In this document: one piece after another, positions 6,416 to 12,144 of the stretch
How the letters are laid out: each line of letters opens with the position of its first letter
Position numbering within the stretch: position 1 is the first letter of the stretch
Assembly: GCA_031254715.1 (NCBI GenBank)
Contig: JAIRTY010000542.1
Coordinates: 1 to 12,144 of the forward strand
Length of the DNA: 12,144 bases
Source of the DNA: Nocardiopsaceae bacterium
GTDB lineage: Bacteria > Actinomycetota > Actinomycetes > Streptosporangiales > Streptosporangiaceae
Reading direction: 5' to 3'
Notes under the pieces: generated by a model
Seen by the model: only the letters and a program-made list of their open reading frames with translations
The model's database searches: none
Told to the model about the DNA's origin: nothing
Translations under genes and position numbers: made by a program

Positions 6416-7125
6416 GTGTCCTGGAGGTCCGTGACCTGCGCCGGTCGTTCGGCGGGATCGAGGCGGTGGCCGGGGTCTCGTTCGCCCTCGAGGAGGCAGA
6501 GATCCTCGGGGTGATCGGGCCCAACGGCAGTGGCAAGAGCACGGTCTTCAACCTGCTGACCGGCGTCGTCGCGCCATCCTCTGGTGACATCCGGCTGCGG
6601 GGCAAGAGCATCGCCGGGCGCAAGCCGTATCGCATCGCCAGGGCCGGGATCGGCAGGACCTTCCAGATCCCCGCCCTGTTCACGAACATGACGGTGCAGG
6701 GCAACCTCTACGCCGCCATCGTGGAGGGCGACTGGAAGCACGCCCCGGAGCGGGCCGCCCAGGTCCTGGAGCTGATGAACCTCACCCCGGTGCGCGATGA
6801 GCTCGCGTCATCGCTGTCGGGCGGGCAGCAGCGGCTGCTGGAGTTCGGTCGGGTGCTCATGCGCGACCCGGACGTGATCTTGCTGGACGAGGTCGCGGCC
6901 GGGGTGCACCCCACGCTCCGGGCGACCATTCTCGGGGCGGTGTCCGAGCTCCAGTCCCAAGGCAAGTCGTTCGTCGTGATCGAGCACGACATGGAACTGG
7001 TCCGCGCGATCTGCCAGCGGGTCCTGGTCATGGACGCCGGGCAGGTGGTCGCCGAGGGCAGCTTCGAGCAGATCGCCAGCGACAAGGGCGTGGTCGAGGC
7101 GTATCTGGGGGTGCCGGTCGAATGA
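6412..7125 (+). CDS. livG: ABC transporter ATP-binding protein LivG
   Basis: A 237-residue cytoplasmic ATPase subunit of the HAAT importer. Walker A is GPNGSGKST (36-44), the signature LSGGQQ (135-140), Walker B VILLDE (155-160), and the switch histidine H192 lies in VIEHDME. The Q-loop region GRTFQIPALF (81-90) is typical of LivG. Walker B continues as DEVAAGVHP where most homologues have DEPAAGLNP, a mild change. The protein is somewhat shorter than many LivG proteins (about 250). The start is GTG with GGAG 5 nt upstream and overlaps livM by GTGA. The end overlaps livF by ATGA. Confidence 0.95.
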   Translation: MSVLEVRDLRRSFGGIEAVAGVSFALEEAEILGVIGPNGSGKSTVFNLLTGVVAPSSGDIRLRGKSIAGRKPYRIARAGIGRTFQIPALFTNMTVQGNLYAAIVEGDWKHAPERAAQVLELMNLTPVRDELASSLSGGQQRLLEFGRVLMRDPDVILLDEVAAGVHPTLRATILGAVSELQSQGKSFVVIEHDMELVRAICQRVLVMDAGQVVAEGSFEQIASDKGVVEAYLGVPVE

Positions 7126-7838
7126 GTGTCCTCACCGCGCGCGACGTGGTTACCGGCTACAGCGGCGTCGAGATCCTGCACCGCGTCTCGGCCGAGGCCC
7201 GCTCCGGGGAAGTGACGTGCATCTTCGGCCCCAACGGATGCGGCAAGAGCACGCTGCTGAAGGCCGTCGCCGGCGCCATCCGTACCTGGCAGGGTGAGGT
7301 GGCCCTGGACGGGGAGCCACTGACCGGCCTCGCATCGCACGAGGTCCTGCGGCGGGGAGTTGCCCTGATGCCGCAGGGCGGCGGCATCTTTCCCCACCTC
7401 ACGGTGCGGGAGAACCTCGAGATCGGTGCCCACACCGTGCGGTCGCGAGCCGATCGCGAGGCCCGCATCGGGGAGGTGCTGCAGGAGAACCCGCGCCTGG
7501 CCGACCGCATCCGCATCCATGCCGGGAGCCTGTCCGGGGGCGAGCAGATGATGCTCGCCATCGCCCGCGCCCTGCTGGTGCGGCCCAGTTTCGTCCTGTT
7601 TGACGAGCCATCGGCCGGTCTGTCGCCGAAGCTGGCGGGCGAGGCGATGCACCGCGCGGCGTCCCTCGCCGAGCGGGGAGTCGGCGTCGTGATGGTCGAG
7701 CAGAACATCCGCGAGGCGATGCGGGTCGCAGACCGCATCTACATACTCGCGGCCGGCGAGAACCGGTTCGAGGGCACGCCAGCAGCCATCGAGAGCGACA
7801 AGCAGCTCATGGAGCTCTATCTCGGGGCCTCCGCCTGA
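7122..7838 (+). CDS. livF: ABC transporter ATP-binding protein LivF
   Basis: A 238-residue partner ATPase. Walker A is GPNGCGKST (36-44), the Q-loop is around ALMPQGGGIF (81-90), the signature LSGGEQ (137-142), and Walker B FVLFDE (157-162) runs into PSAGLSPK. The position of the switch histidine is occupied by VEQN (192-195), which is normal for LivF proteins and not a defect. It pairs with LivG to drive import. Both open with MSVL, consistent with an old duplication. The ATG overlaps the livG stop. It is separated from the binding-protein gene by 51 nt. Confidence 0.95.
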   Translation: MSVLTARDVVTGYSGVEILHRVSAEARSGEVTCIFGPNGCGKSTLLKAVAGAIRTWQGEVALDGEPLTGLASHEVLRRGVALMPQGGGIFPHLTVRENLEIGAHTVRSRADREARIGEVLQENPRLADRIRIHAGSLSGGEQMMLAIARALLVRPSFVLFDEPSAGLSPKLAGEAMHRAASLAERGVGVVMVEQNIREAMRVADRIYILAAGENRFEGTPAAIESDKQLMELYLGASA

Positions 7839-7839
7839 G

Positions 7840-7861
7840 CGCTCACCAACCGCTCACCAAC
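7840..7861. repeat. 11-bp perfect tandem duplication before the binding-protein gene
   Basis: CGCTCACCAAC occurs twice back to back (7840-7850 and 7851-7861), starting just after the livF stop. An A-rich tract (AAGGAAAAAAGAG, 7862-7874) follows. It lies in the only sizeable gap inside the transporter operon, where the binding protein is often expressed more strongly than the membrane parts. A regulatory role is possible; a chance duplication is equally so. Confidence 0.6.
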
Positions 7862-7889
7862 CAAGGAAAAAAGAGATCGGAGCAGCAAT

Positions 7890-9158
7890 ATGAACGACGG
7901 CCTGAGGCGCCGGGATTTTCTCAAGTACGCGTCGATGCTCGCCGGTGGCAGCGTTGCGGGCCCGGCGGCGCTCGCGGCCTGCTCAACGGGCGGCGGTGGC
8001 GGCGGTGGCACCTTCAAGATCGGAGCGGTGCTCGAACTGTCCGGGGCTGACTCCGCCGGCGGCCAGCTCGCCAAGCGCGGCTACCAGTTCTGGGTGGACA
8101 CGGTGAACGCGGCCGGCGGGATCTCCGCGGGCGGCAAGAAGTACAAGGTCCAGCTGCTCACCCAGGACTGCCAGAGCCAGCCGTCGGTCGGCGCCGATGC
8201 GGCGTCCAGGCTGATCACGCAGCAAAACGTGGACGCCATGTTCGGTTCCTACACCAGCGGCGTGCAGCTGGCGATGAACCCGATCTGCGCGAAGTACCAG
8301 GTGCCCTGCATCGCAGGCTCCGCCGAGTCGCCGGCGAACTGGAACCCGAACCCCGCGTTCACTTACGGGATCATCCCCTCGGTCGACCTGACCGCGAACG
8401 AGGCCCTGAAGATGATCGTGCAGAATGCCACCCCGCAGCCCACGTCGGCGGCGATCGTCGGCGCGAACGAGCCCTTCTCCAAGGACGCGGCGGCCGGTTT
8501 CGCGAAGGGCGCCAAGGAGGCGGGGCTGAAGATCACGCACAACTCCCTGTTCCCGCCCACGGCCGACCTGACGCCCATCGTCAGCAGCCTCGCGTCCCAG
8601 AAGCCCGACATCATCGGTGTCGGCGGGCACGACACGATCCTGATCAACTTCGTGAAGGCCTGCAAGTCGGTCAAGTTCTTCCCCAAGGCGCTGATCATGC
8701 ACTACGGCGTCACGGAGCCCTCGTTCGCGACCGCGCTCAAGAAGGACGCCGAAGGCGTGCTCGGCCTGGTGGACTGGACCCCCGACATGCCCTACAAGGA
8801 CAACGTGTTCGGCACCGCCGCCCAGTTCGCACAGAAGTACCAGGCCAAGTACCACACCGCGCCGGACTACACAGGTGCCGGCTGCGCGGTCTCCGGCGAG
8901 GTGCTCCAGCTGGCGCTGGCCAAGCTCGGCAAGGGCCCCGGCCTGTCGCAGGGCGACCGGGTGAAGCTGAACCAGCTCATCGCCCAGACCGACGCGACCA
9001 CCTTCTACGGGCACGTCAAGTTCGACAGCTCGGGCACCCACTCCCACGACAACACGGCGCCGCCGCCGCTGCTGGTCCAGATCCAGCACGGCGGGCTGGC
9101 ACCGGTCGCGTCGGCGTCCGGGAAGCAGGGCAATTTCATGTATCCGTGGCAGGGCTGA
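7890..9158 (+). CDS. HAAT-family substrate-binding lipoprotein (Tat-type signal)
   Basis: A 422-residue extracytoplasmic solute-binding protein of the type 1 periplasmic-binding fold (Peripla_BP_6/LivK-like). The N-terminus carries a twin-arginine signal, RRRDFLK (6-12), a hydrophobic stretch, and the lipobox LAAC with C31 as the expected lipidated cysteine. A run of seven glycines (34-40) then acts as a flexible tether. The mature domain opens with FKIGAVLELSG, typical of the family, and contains NAAGGI and the YTSGVQLA/SAESPANW ligand-side loops. The ATG is preceded by GGAG at 7879-7882, 7 nt away. It feeds the LivHMGF importer encoded immediately upstream. The ligand cannot be told from sequence; the flanking enzymes suggest an amino acid, amide or amine. 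Confidence 0.95.
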   Translation: MNDGLRRRDFLKYASMLAGGSVAGPAALAACSTGGGGGGGTFKIGAVLELSGADSAGGQLAKRGYQFWVDTVNAAGGISAGGKKYKVQLLTQDCQSQPSVGADAASRLITQQNVDAMFGSYTSGVQLAMNPICAKYQVPCIAGSAESPANWNPNPAFTYGIIPSVDLTANEALKMIVQNATPQPTSAAIVGANEPFSKDAAAGFAKGAKEAGLKITHNSLFPPTADLTPIVSSLASQKPDIIGVGGHDTILINFVKACKSVKFFPKALIMHYGVTEPSFATALKKDAEGVLGLVDWTPDMPYKDNVFGTAAQFAQKYQAKYHTAPDYTGAGCAVSGEVLQLALAKLGKGPGLSQGDRVKLNQLIAQTDATTFYGHVKFDSSGTHSHDNTAPPPLLVQIQHGGLAPVASASGKQGNFMYPWQG

Positions 9159-9177
9159 GTGCCCGGCGAGCTCCCGG

Positions 9178-9191
9178 GCCGGCAGGCCGGC
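9178..9191. other. GC-rich hairpin between the binding-protein and oxidoreductase genes
   Basis: GCCGG-CAGG-CCGGC can form a 5-bp stem with a 4-nt loop. It is adjacent to the 12-bp palindrome CCGGCTAGCCGG (9187-9198), which reaches into the next start codon. No T-tract follows, so this is not a classic terminator. It could lower readthrough or hinder translation of the downstream gene. It may also be a by-product of base composition. Confidence 0.3.
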
Positions 9192-9197
9192 TAGCCG

Positions 9198-10580
9198 GTG
9201 GCCGAGCGCGACTACCGGCGGCTGAGCCTGTGGCATGACACCTATCCCGGCTCGCTGGCGCGAAGACCGCCGCTGCCTGGTGACCAGCAGGTCGACGTCG
9301 CCGTCGTCGGCGGCGGGTACACCGGCCTGTGGACGGCGTACTACCTGAAGCAGGCCGACCCGGGGCTGCGGATCGCGATTATGGAACGGGAGACGGCGGG
9401 TTTCGGAGCTTCCGGCCGGAACGGCGGGTGGTGCTCGGCGATCTTTCCAGCGAGCCTGCGGAAGGTGGCCAGCCACTCGAGCCGTCAGGACGCGGCGCGG
9501 ATGCAGCAGGCGATGAACGACACCGTCGACGAGGTCGGCAGGGTGGCCGCCGCGGAGAACATCGACTGCGGTTTCGCGAAGGGCGGTTACGTCTCGCTTG
9601 CCAGGAACCAGGCCCAGCTGCTGCGGGCACGCGCAGAGGTGGCGCAGTGGCAGGCCTGGGGATTCGGCGAGGAGCAGCTCAGGCTGCTCGGCAAAGATGA
9701 GGCAACGGCGATGTGCGGGGCGGCGAACGTGTCCGGCGGCACGTTCACCCCGCACTGCGCGGCGCTCAACCCCACGGCGCTGGTGCGGGGACTGGCCGGC
9801 GCGGTGGAACGGATGGGGGTCGCCATCTACGAAGGGTCCCCGGTGACGCAGCTGCGCCCGCGGCTGGTCCGCACGCCGCACGGCCGGGTGAGCGCCGACG
9901 TCGTGGTCAGGGCGACCGAGGGCTACACGGCGCAGCTGCCGGGGCTGCGCCGGGCGATGGTACCGATGTACTCGCTGATGGTGGCCACCGAGCCGCTTCC
10001 CGAGACGTTCTGGCGGGAGGCCGGCCTGGCACGGCGGCCGACGTTCAGCGACAAGCGCCACCTGCGGATCTACGGGCAGCGGACCGCGGACGGCAGGATC
10101 GCCTTCGGCGGCCGGGGCGCGCCGTACCACTTCGGCTCCCGGGTCAAGCCGCGGTTCGACCGGGACCGGCGGGTGCACGACATGCTCGAGCGGATACTCG
10201 TGGACCTGTTCCCCGCGCTGAAAGGCGTCGCCGTCACCCACCGGTGGGGAGGCAACCTGGGCATCCCCCGTGACTGGTACCCGCACGTCGCCTACCACCC
10301 CGGCACCGGCATGGCCGTTTCCGGCGGCTATGTCGGTGACGGCGTCGCCACGGCGAACCTGGGCGGGCGTACGCTTGCTGAAATGATCACCGGGCGGCGC
10401 ACCGAGCTGGTGAAGCTGCCCTGGGCGCAGTCAGCCTCCCCGGGCTGGGAGCCCGAGCCGCTGCGCTGGCTCGGAGTCAATGCCGGCACCGCCATCTTCG
10501 CGCTCGGGGACAGGAACGAGGCGCGCAGCGGCCGGCCGTCGCGGCTGCCGGCCGCGTTCTGGCGGCTCCTGGGACATTGA
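9198..10580 (+). CDS. FAD-dependent amine/amino-acid oxidoreductase (DadA/PuuB-like, DAO family)
   Basis: A 460-residue flavoprotein of the D-amino-acid oxidase superfamily, expected to oxidise a C-N bond and release an imine/ammonia product. The N-terminal block LSLWHDTYPGSLARRPPLPG (9-28) precedes the FAD-binding GGGYTG (38-43) with a following acidic residue in MERE (62-65). GFGASGRNGGW (68-78) is the second flavin motif characteristic of the gamma-glutamylputrescine oxidase-like branch. The C-terminal FAD segment includes GNLGIPRDWYPHVAY and GGYVGDGVATANLGGRTLAEM (about residues 351-398). The GTG start is the first start after an in-frame TAG at 9192-9194; no clear ribosome-binding site is visible. 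It lies 39 nt after the binding-protein gene and 15 nt before the SRPBCC gene, so it probably belongs to the same operon and acts on the imported compound or its derivative. Confidence 0.92.
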   Translation: MAERDYRRLSLWHDTYPGSLARRPPLPGDQQVDVAVVGGGYTGLWTAYYLKQADPGLRIAIMERETAGFGASGRNGGWCSAIFPASLRKVASHSSRQDAARMQQAMNDTVDEVGRVAAAENIDCGFAKGGYVSLARNQAQLLRARAEVAQWQAWGFGEEQLRLLGKDEATAMCGAANVSGGTFTPHCAALNPTALVRGLAGAVERMGVAIYEGSPVTQLRPRLVRTPHGRVSADVVVRATEGYTAQLPGLRRAMVPMYSLMVATEPLPETFWREAGLARRPTFSDKRHLRIYGQRTADGRIAFGGRGAPYHFGSRVKPRFDRDRRVHDMLERILVDLFPALKGVAVTHRWGGNLGIPRDWYPHVAYHPGTGMAVSGGYVGDGVATANLGGRTLAEMITGRRTELVKLPWAQSASPGWEPEPLRWLGVNAGTAIFALGDRNEARSGRPSRLPAAFWRLLGH

Positions 10581-10595
10581 GGCGGCCAGGCGGCA

Positions 10596-11114
10596 GTGAT
10601 CGGTGACCGGTGGGGCGTGACCGACAGCGAGATCGTGCGCTCCTACCCCTGCGACGAGTTCGTCAGCTCACCCACGGTGCAGGCGTGGCGGGGCGTCCGG
10701 GTCGAGGCGCCGGCGGCGGCGGTGTGGCCATGGGTCGCCCAGGTGAGGCTCGCGCCGTACTCCTACGACTGGATCGACAACCTCGGCCGCCGCTCGCCCA
10801 GGGAACTGGCGGCCCTGCCGGAGCCCCGGGCCGGGGACAGGTTCACCACCGCTGGCGGGCGTCAGCGGGGCCGGATCCTCTCCGTCGACCCCGGGAAGCA
10901 GCTGACGGCCACCATCATGGGCGCGTACCTGTCCTATGTCCTCGTGTCCCAGCCGGACGGCGGGACGCGGCTGCTGTTCAAGGCCGTCATACGGACCCGC
11001 CGCTGGGCCGCTCCCTGGCTGTCCGTCGGCGACCTGATCATGGCCCGGCGGCAGCTGCTGAACCTGAAGCACCTCGCCGAGCGTCACCAGGGCCAGGGCA
11101 CGGCCCCGGTTTAG
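10596..11114 (+). CDS. SRPBCC-fold protein (polyketide cyclase/START-like), function unknown
   Basis: A 172-residue cytoplasmic protein with the layout of the SRPBCC helix-grip superfamily. An N-terminal strand is followed by the usual helix VEAPAAAVWPWVAQV (35-49). The conserved aromatic block PYSYDWIDNLGRRSPREL (53-70), beta-strand pairs such as GRILSVDPGKQLTATIMG, and a C-terminal helix MARRQLLNLKHLAERH complete it. The fold forms a cavity for hydrophobic ligands; no catalytic residue can be assigned. The GTG start keeps the RWGVTD N-terminus that I associate with homologues. The gene follows the oxidoreductase by 15 nt. Its TAG stop shares bases 11112-11113 with the stop of the convergent WhiB7-like gene. 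Confidence 0.8.
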   Translation: MIGDRWGVTDSEIVRSYPCDEFVSSPTVQAWRGVRVEAPAAAVWPWVAQVRLAPYSYDWIDNLGRRSPRELAALPEPRAGDRFTTAGGRQRGRILSVDPGKQLTATIMGAYLSYVLVSQPDGGTRLLFKAVIRTRRWAAPWLSVGDLIMARRQLLNLKHLAERHQGQGTAPV

Positions 11115-11347
11115 GCGGCCACGTCCGTCTTGCGGGGGCGTCCCCGGGGCCGCTTGCGGGGCACGATCGCGCCGCGCAGGAGCAGCTCGCCGCCCCAGAC
11201 CCCGCAGGGCTCGCGCCGCGCCAGCGCTCCGGCGAGGCAGGCCCCCCGGGCCTGGCAGTCCCGGCACAGGGCCTTGGCTGCCGCCACGTCATCCGGCGAC
11301 TCGGCGAAGAACAGTTCCGGGTGGTCCGTGCACGGTCCAGTGATCAT
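11111..11347 (-). CDS. whiB7: WhiB7-like iron-sulfur transcriptional regulator with AT-hook
   Basis: A 78-residue actinobacterial WhiB-family protein. Cysteines C6, C28, C31 and C37 follow the family pattern C-Xn-C-X2-C-X5-C that holds a 4Fe-4S cluster. EPCGVWGGE (46-54) is the beta-turn that contacts the principal sigma factor. The basic tail KRPRGRPRK (65-73) with RGRPR is the AT-hook that identifies WhiB7/WblC, the activator of intrinsic antibiotic-resistance genes in mycobacteria and streptomycetes. Compared with M. tuberculosis WhiB7 (from memory) the N-terminus is about 14 residues shorter, and the Trp before GVWGG is replaced by Cys48, giving a fifth cysteine. The ATG overlaps the upstream gene by ATGA. 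A GGAGGGAGGT site lies 13 nt upstream, rather far, which favours translational coupling. The TAA stop overlaps the convergent SRPBCC gene. Confidence 0.9.
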   Translation of the reverse strand: MITGPCTDHPELFFAESPDDVAAAKALCRDCQARGACLAGALARREPCGVWGGELLLRGAIVPRKRPRGRPRKTDVAA

Positions 11348-11601
11348 TGGCAGCCGTCTGACCTCCCTCCCGCGTCGTTGTCGTCCAGGCGCCGCACCGA
11401 GATGAGGGGTAGCCCGAGGTCACGGATCTTGGCTAGCAGCCCGTGCAGCGCAGGCTGATCGGGGAGGAGCCCGGAGATGACCGTCTGCGTGCCGTCACTG
11501 CTGACCTGCAGGCCGCCGAACCAGTCCGCCCACCGGTCGTCGAGGACTCCGTCGACGCGGATCTGGTACCGGGCAGGACGTCCTGGGCCGCTCGCGGTCA
11601 T
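11344..11601 (-). CDS. Small conserved protein of unknown function, coupled to whiB7-like gene
   Basis: An 85-residue soluble protein. The core YQIRVDGVLDDRWADWFGGL, then a short variable loop, then TVISGLLPDQPALHGLLAKI and RDLGLPLISVRRL, reads as a compact alpha/beta domain. I recognise the pattern from many bacterial hypothetical proteins but know no function. The ATG at 11601 is preferred because AGAGG lies 5 nt before it; the GTG at 11607 overlaps that site. The last residues (GGRSDGCQ) look like an unconserved tail, and their codons contain the ribosome-binding site of the whiB7-like gene. The two genes overlap by ATGA and should be one transcript. Confidence 0.8.
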   Translation of the reverse strand: MTASGPGRPARYQIRVDGVLDDRWADWFGGLQVSSDGTQTVISGLLPDQPALHGLLAKIRDLGLPLISVRRLDDNDAGGRSDGCQ

Positions 11602-11847
11602 AGCCACCTCTCTGGTCAGCGGGTTTTCGCCGGTACTGGCACGCTACGGAGGGCCACCGGTCCAGAGCGTCACCCGAAGGTGCCAACGAGGGGGAATCTT
11701 CCGGCCTGCCACCGGCACGACCGTGCGGTGGCTCGCCTGATCCTGCCCGCCAGCTCGGGGGCCGCGGCCGGAGGCGATGTCACAGCCGGCCGGGGGTGTC
11801 TCGTCCCAGGTGATAGCGACAGGTTCGGAATCGGGGAAGGTGAGGTC

Positions 11848-12144
11848 ATGCGAGTGTTCGTGGCAGGCGGGACCGGGGTCCTTGGGCGGCGGCTGGTGCC
11901 ACAACTGGTGGCCAGGGGCCACCAGGTGATCGCGAGCACGACCAGCCCGGCCAAGCTGGGCGTGCTGGGGCAGCTGGGGGCCGAGGGCGTCGTGATGGAC
12001 GGGCTGGACGCGGCATCGGTCGGGGAGGCGGTGGCCAAGGCCAGGCCGGAGGTGATCGTGCACCAGATGACCGGGATTTCACTGGCGCACGCCGGTAAGC
12101 CCGATCTCAAGCATTTCGACACGTGGGCCGTGCCCACCATCCGG
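11848..12144 (+). CDS. NAD-dependent epimerase/dehydratase, extended SDR (N-terminal part)
   Basis: The first 99 residues of a protein cut by the right edge of the window. It starts MRVFVAGGTGVLGRRLVPQL with the extended-SDR NAD(P)-binding GxxGxxG (G7, G10, G13). It continues through the second strand GHQVIAST and the GVVMDGLDAASV and VIVHQMTGIS blocks, which are typical of the NAD-dependent epimerase/dehydratase family. Proteins with this VHQMT-type strand often act on sugar nucleotides or as generic reductases, and the substrate is not clear. The ATG is preceded by AAGGTGAGG a few bases upstream. It is divergent from the whiB7-linked pair, with 246 nt between them. Confidence 0.88.
   Translation, partial: MRVFVAGGTGVLGRRLVPQLVARGHQVIASTTSPAKLGVLGQLGAEGVVMDGLDAASVGEAVAKARPEVIVHQMTGISLAHAGKPDLKHFDTWAVPTIR

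Noticed and set aside
7192..7741. Possible defect in LivF because the switch histidine is replaced by VEQN
   Set aside because: VEQN at this position is normal for the LivF family.
9159..9198. Possible intrinsic terminator after the binding-protein gene
   Set aside because: A GC-rich stem is present but there is no T-run, and the next gene begins at once on the same strand. It is listed only as a hairpin.
7983..10298. A 771-codon open frame on the minus strand
   Set aside because: It lies opposite the well-supported binding-protein and oxidoreductase genes. Its product is dominated by Arg, Val, Gly, Ala and His without domain motifs, as expected for an antisense shadow in high-GC DNA.
11602..11847. 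Extra small gene or RNA in the gap before the epimerase gene
   Set aside because: Open frames here lack ribosome-binding sites and recognisable peptides, and no stable RNA-like structure or clear promoter boxes could be defended by eye.

Overview
The window comes from a high-GC actinobacterium. Coding sequence is about 70% G+C, GTG starts are frequent, at least two genes look leaderless, and there is a WhiB7-type iron-sulfur regulator, a family confined to Actinobacteria. The order cannot be fixed from the sequence alone.

Layout, left to right. (1) Positions 1-284, minus strand: a stretch of MalT/LuxR-type TPR protein running off the left edge. It has no start codon or N-terminal part, so it is probably a 5'-truncated remnant. 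(2) Positions 298-1308, plus: a 336-aa protein of unknown function (DUF6687-like) behind a MerR/SoxR-style promoter with a 19-bp spacer. (3) Positions 1354-2046, plus: a GntR/FCD regulator that appears leaderless. It converges with (4) a class III PLP aminotransferase on the minus strand (2065-3336). (5) An AT-rich divergent control region (about 3340-3410) with overlapping promoters and a dyad of the type GntR proteins bind. (6) A plus-strand operon: D-2-hydroxyacid dehydrogenase (3483-4505), then a complete branched-chain/hydrophobic amino-acid type ABC importer, livH, livM, livG, livF (4512-7838) and its Tat-type lipoprotein binding protein (7890-9158). An FAD-dependent DadA/PuuB-like amine or amino-acid oxidoreductase (9198-10580) and an SRPBCC-fold protein (10596-11114) follow. 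(7) On the minus strand, a small conserved protein of unknown function (11344-11601) overlaps by ATGA a WhiB7-like gene (11111-11347). That gene's stop codon in turn overlaps the stop of the SRPBCC gene. (8) Positions 11848 to the end, plus: the N-terminus of an extended-SDR NAD-dependent epimerase/dehydratase.

Working together (inference): regions 3-6 look like one uptake-and-deamination unit. The importer brings in an amino-acid-like or amine compound. The aminotransferase and flavin oxidoreductase remove nitrogen, the hydroxyacid dehydrogenase reduces or oxidises a 2-oxo/2-hydroxy acid, and the GntR protein probably controls the divergent promoters. The substrate cannot be read from the sequence.

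No tRNA, rRNA, CRISPR array, insertion sequence or phage gene was seen. The longest gene-free stretch (11602-11847, about 246 nt) should hold the divergent promoters for the minus-strand pair and the epimerase. I could not assign convincing -35/-10 boxes there. No convincing intrinsic terminator was found anywhere.
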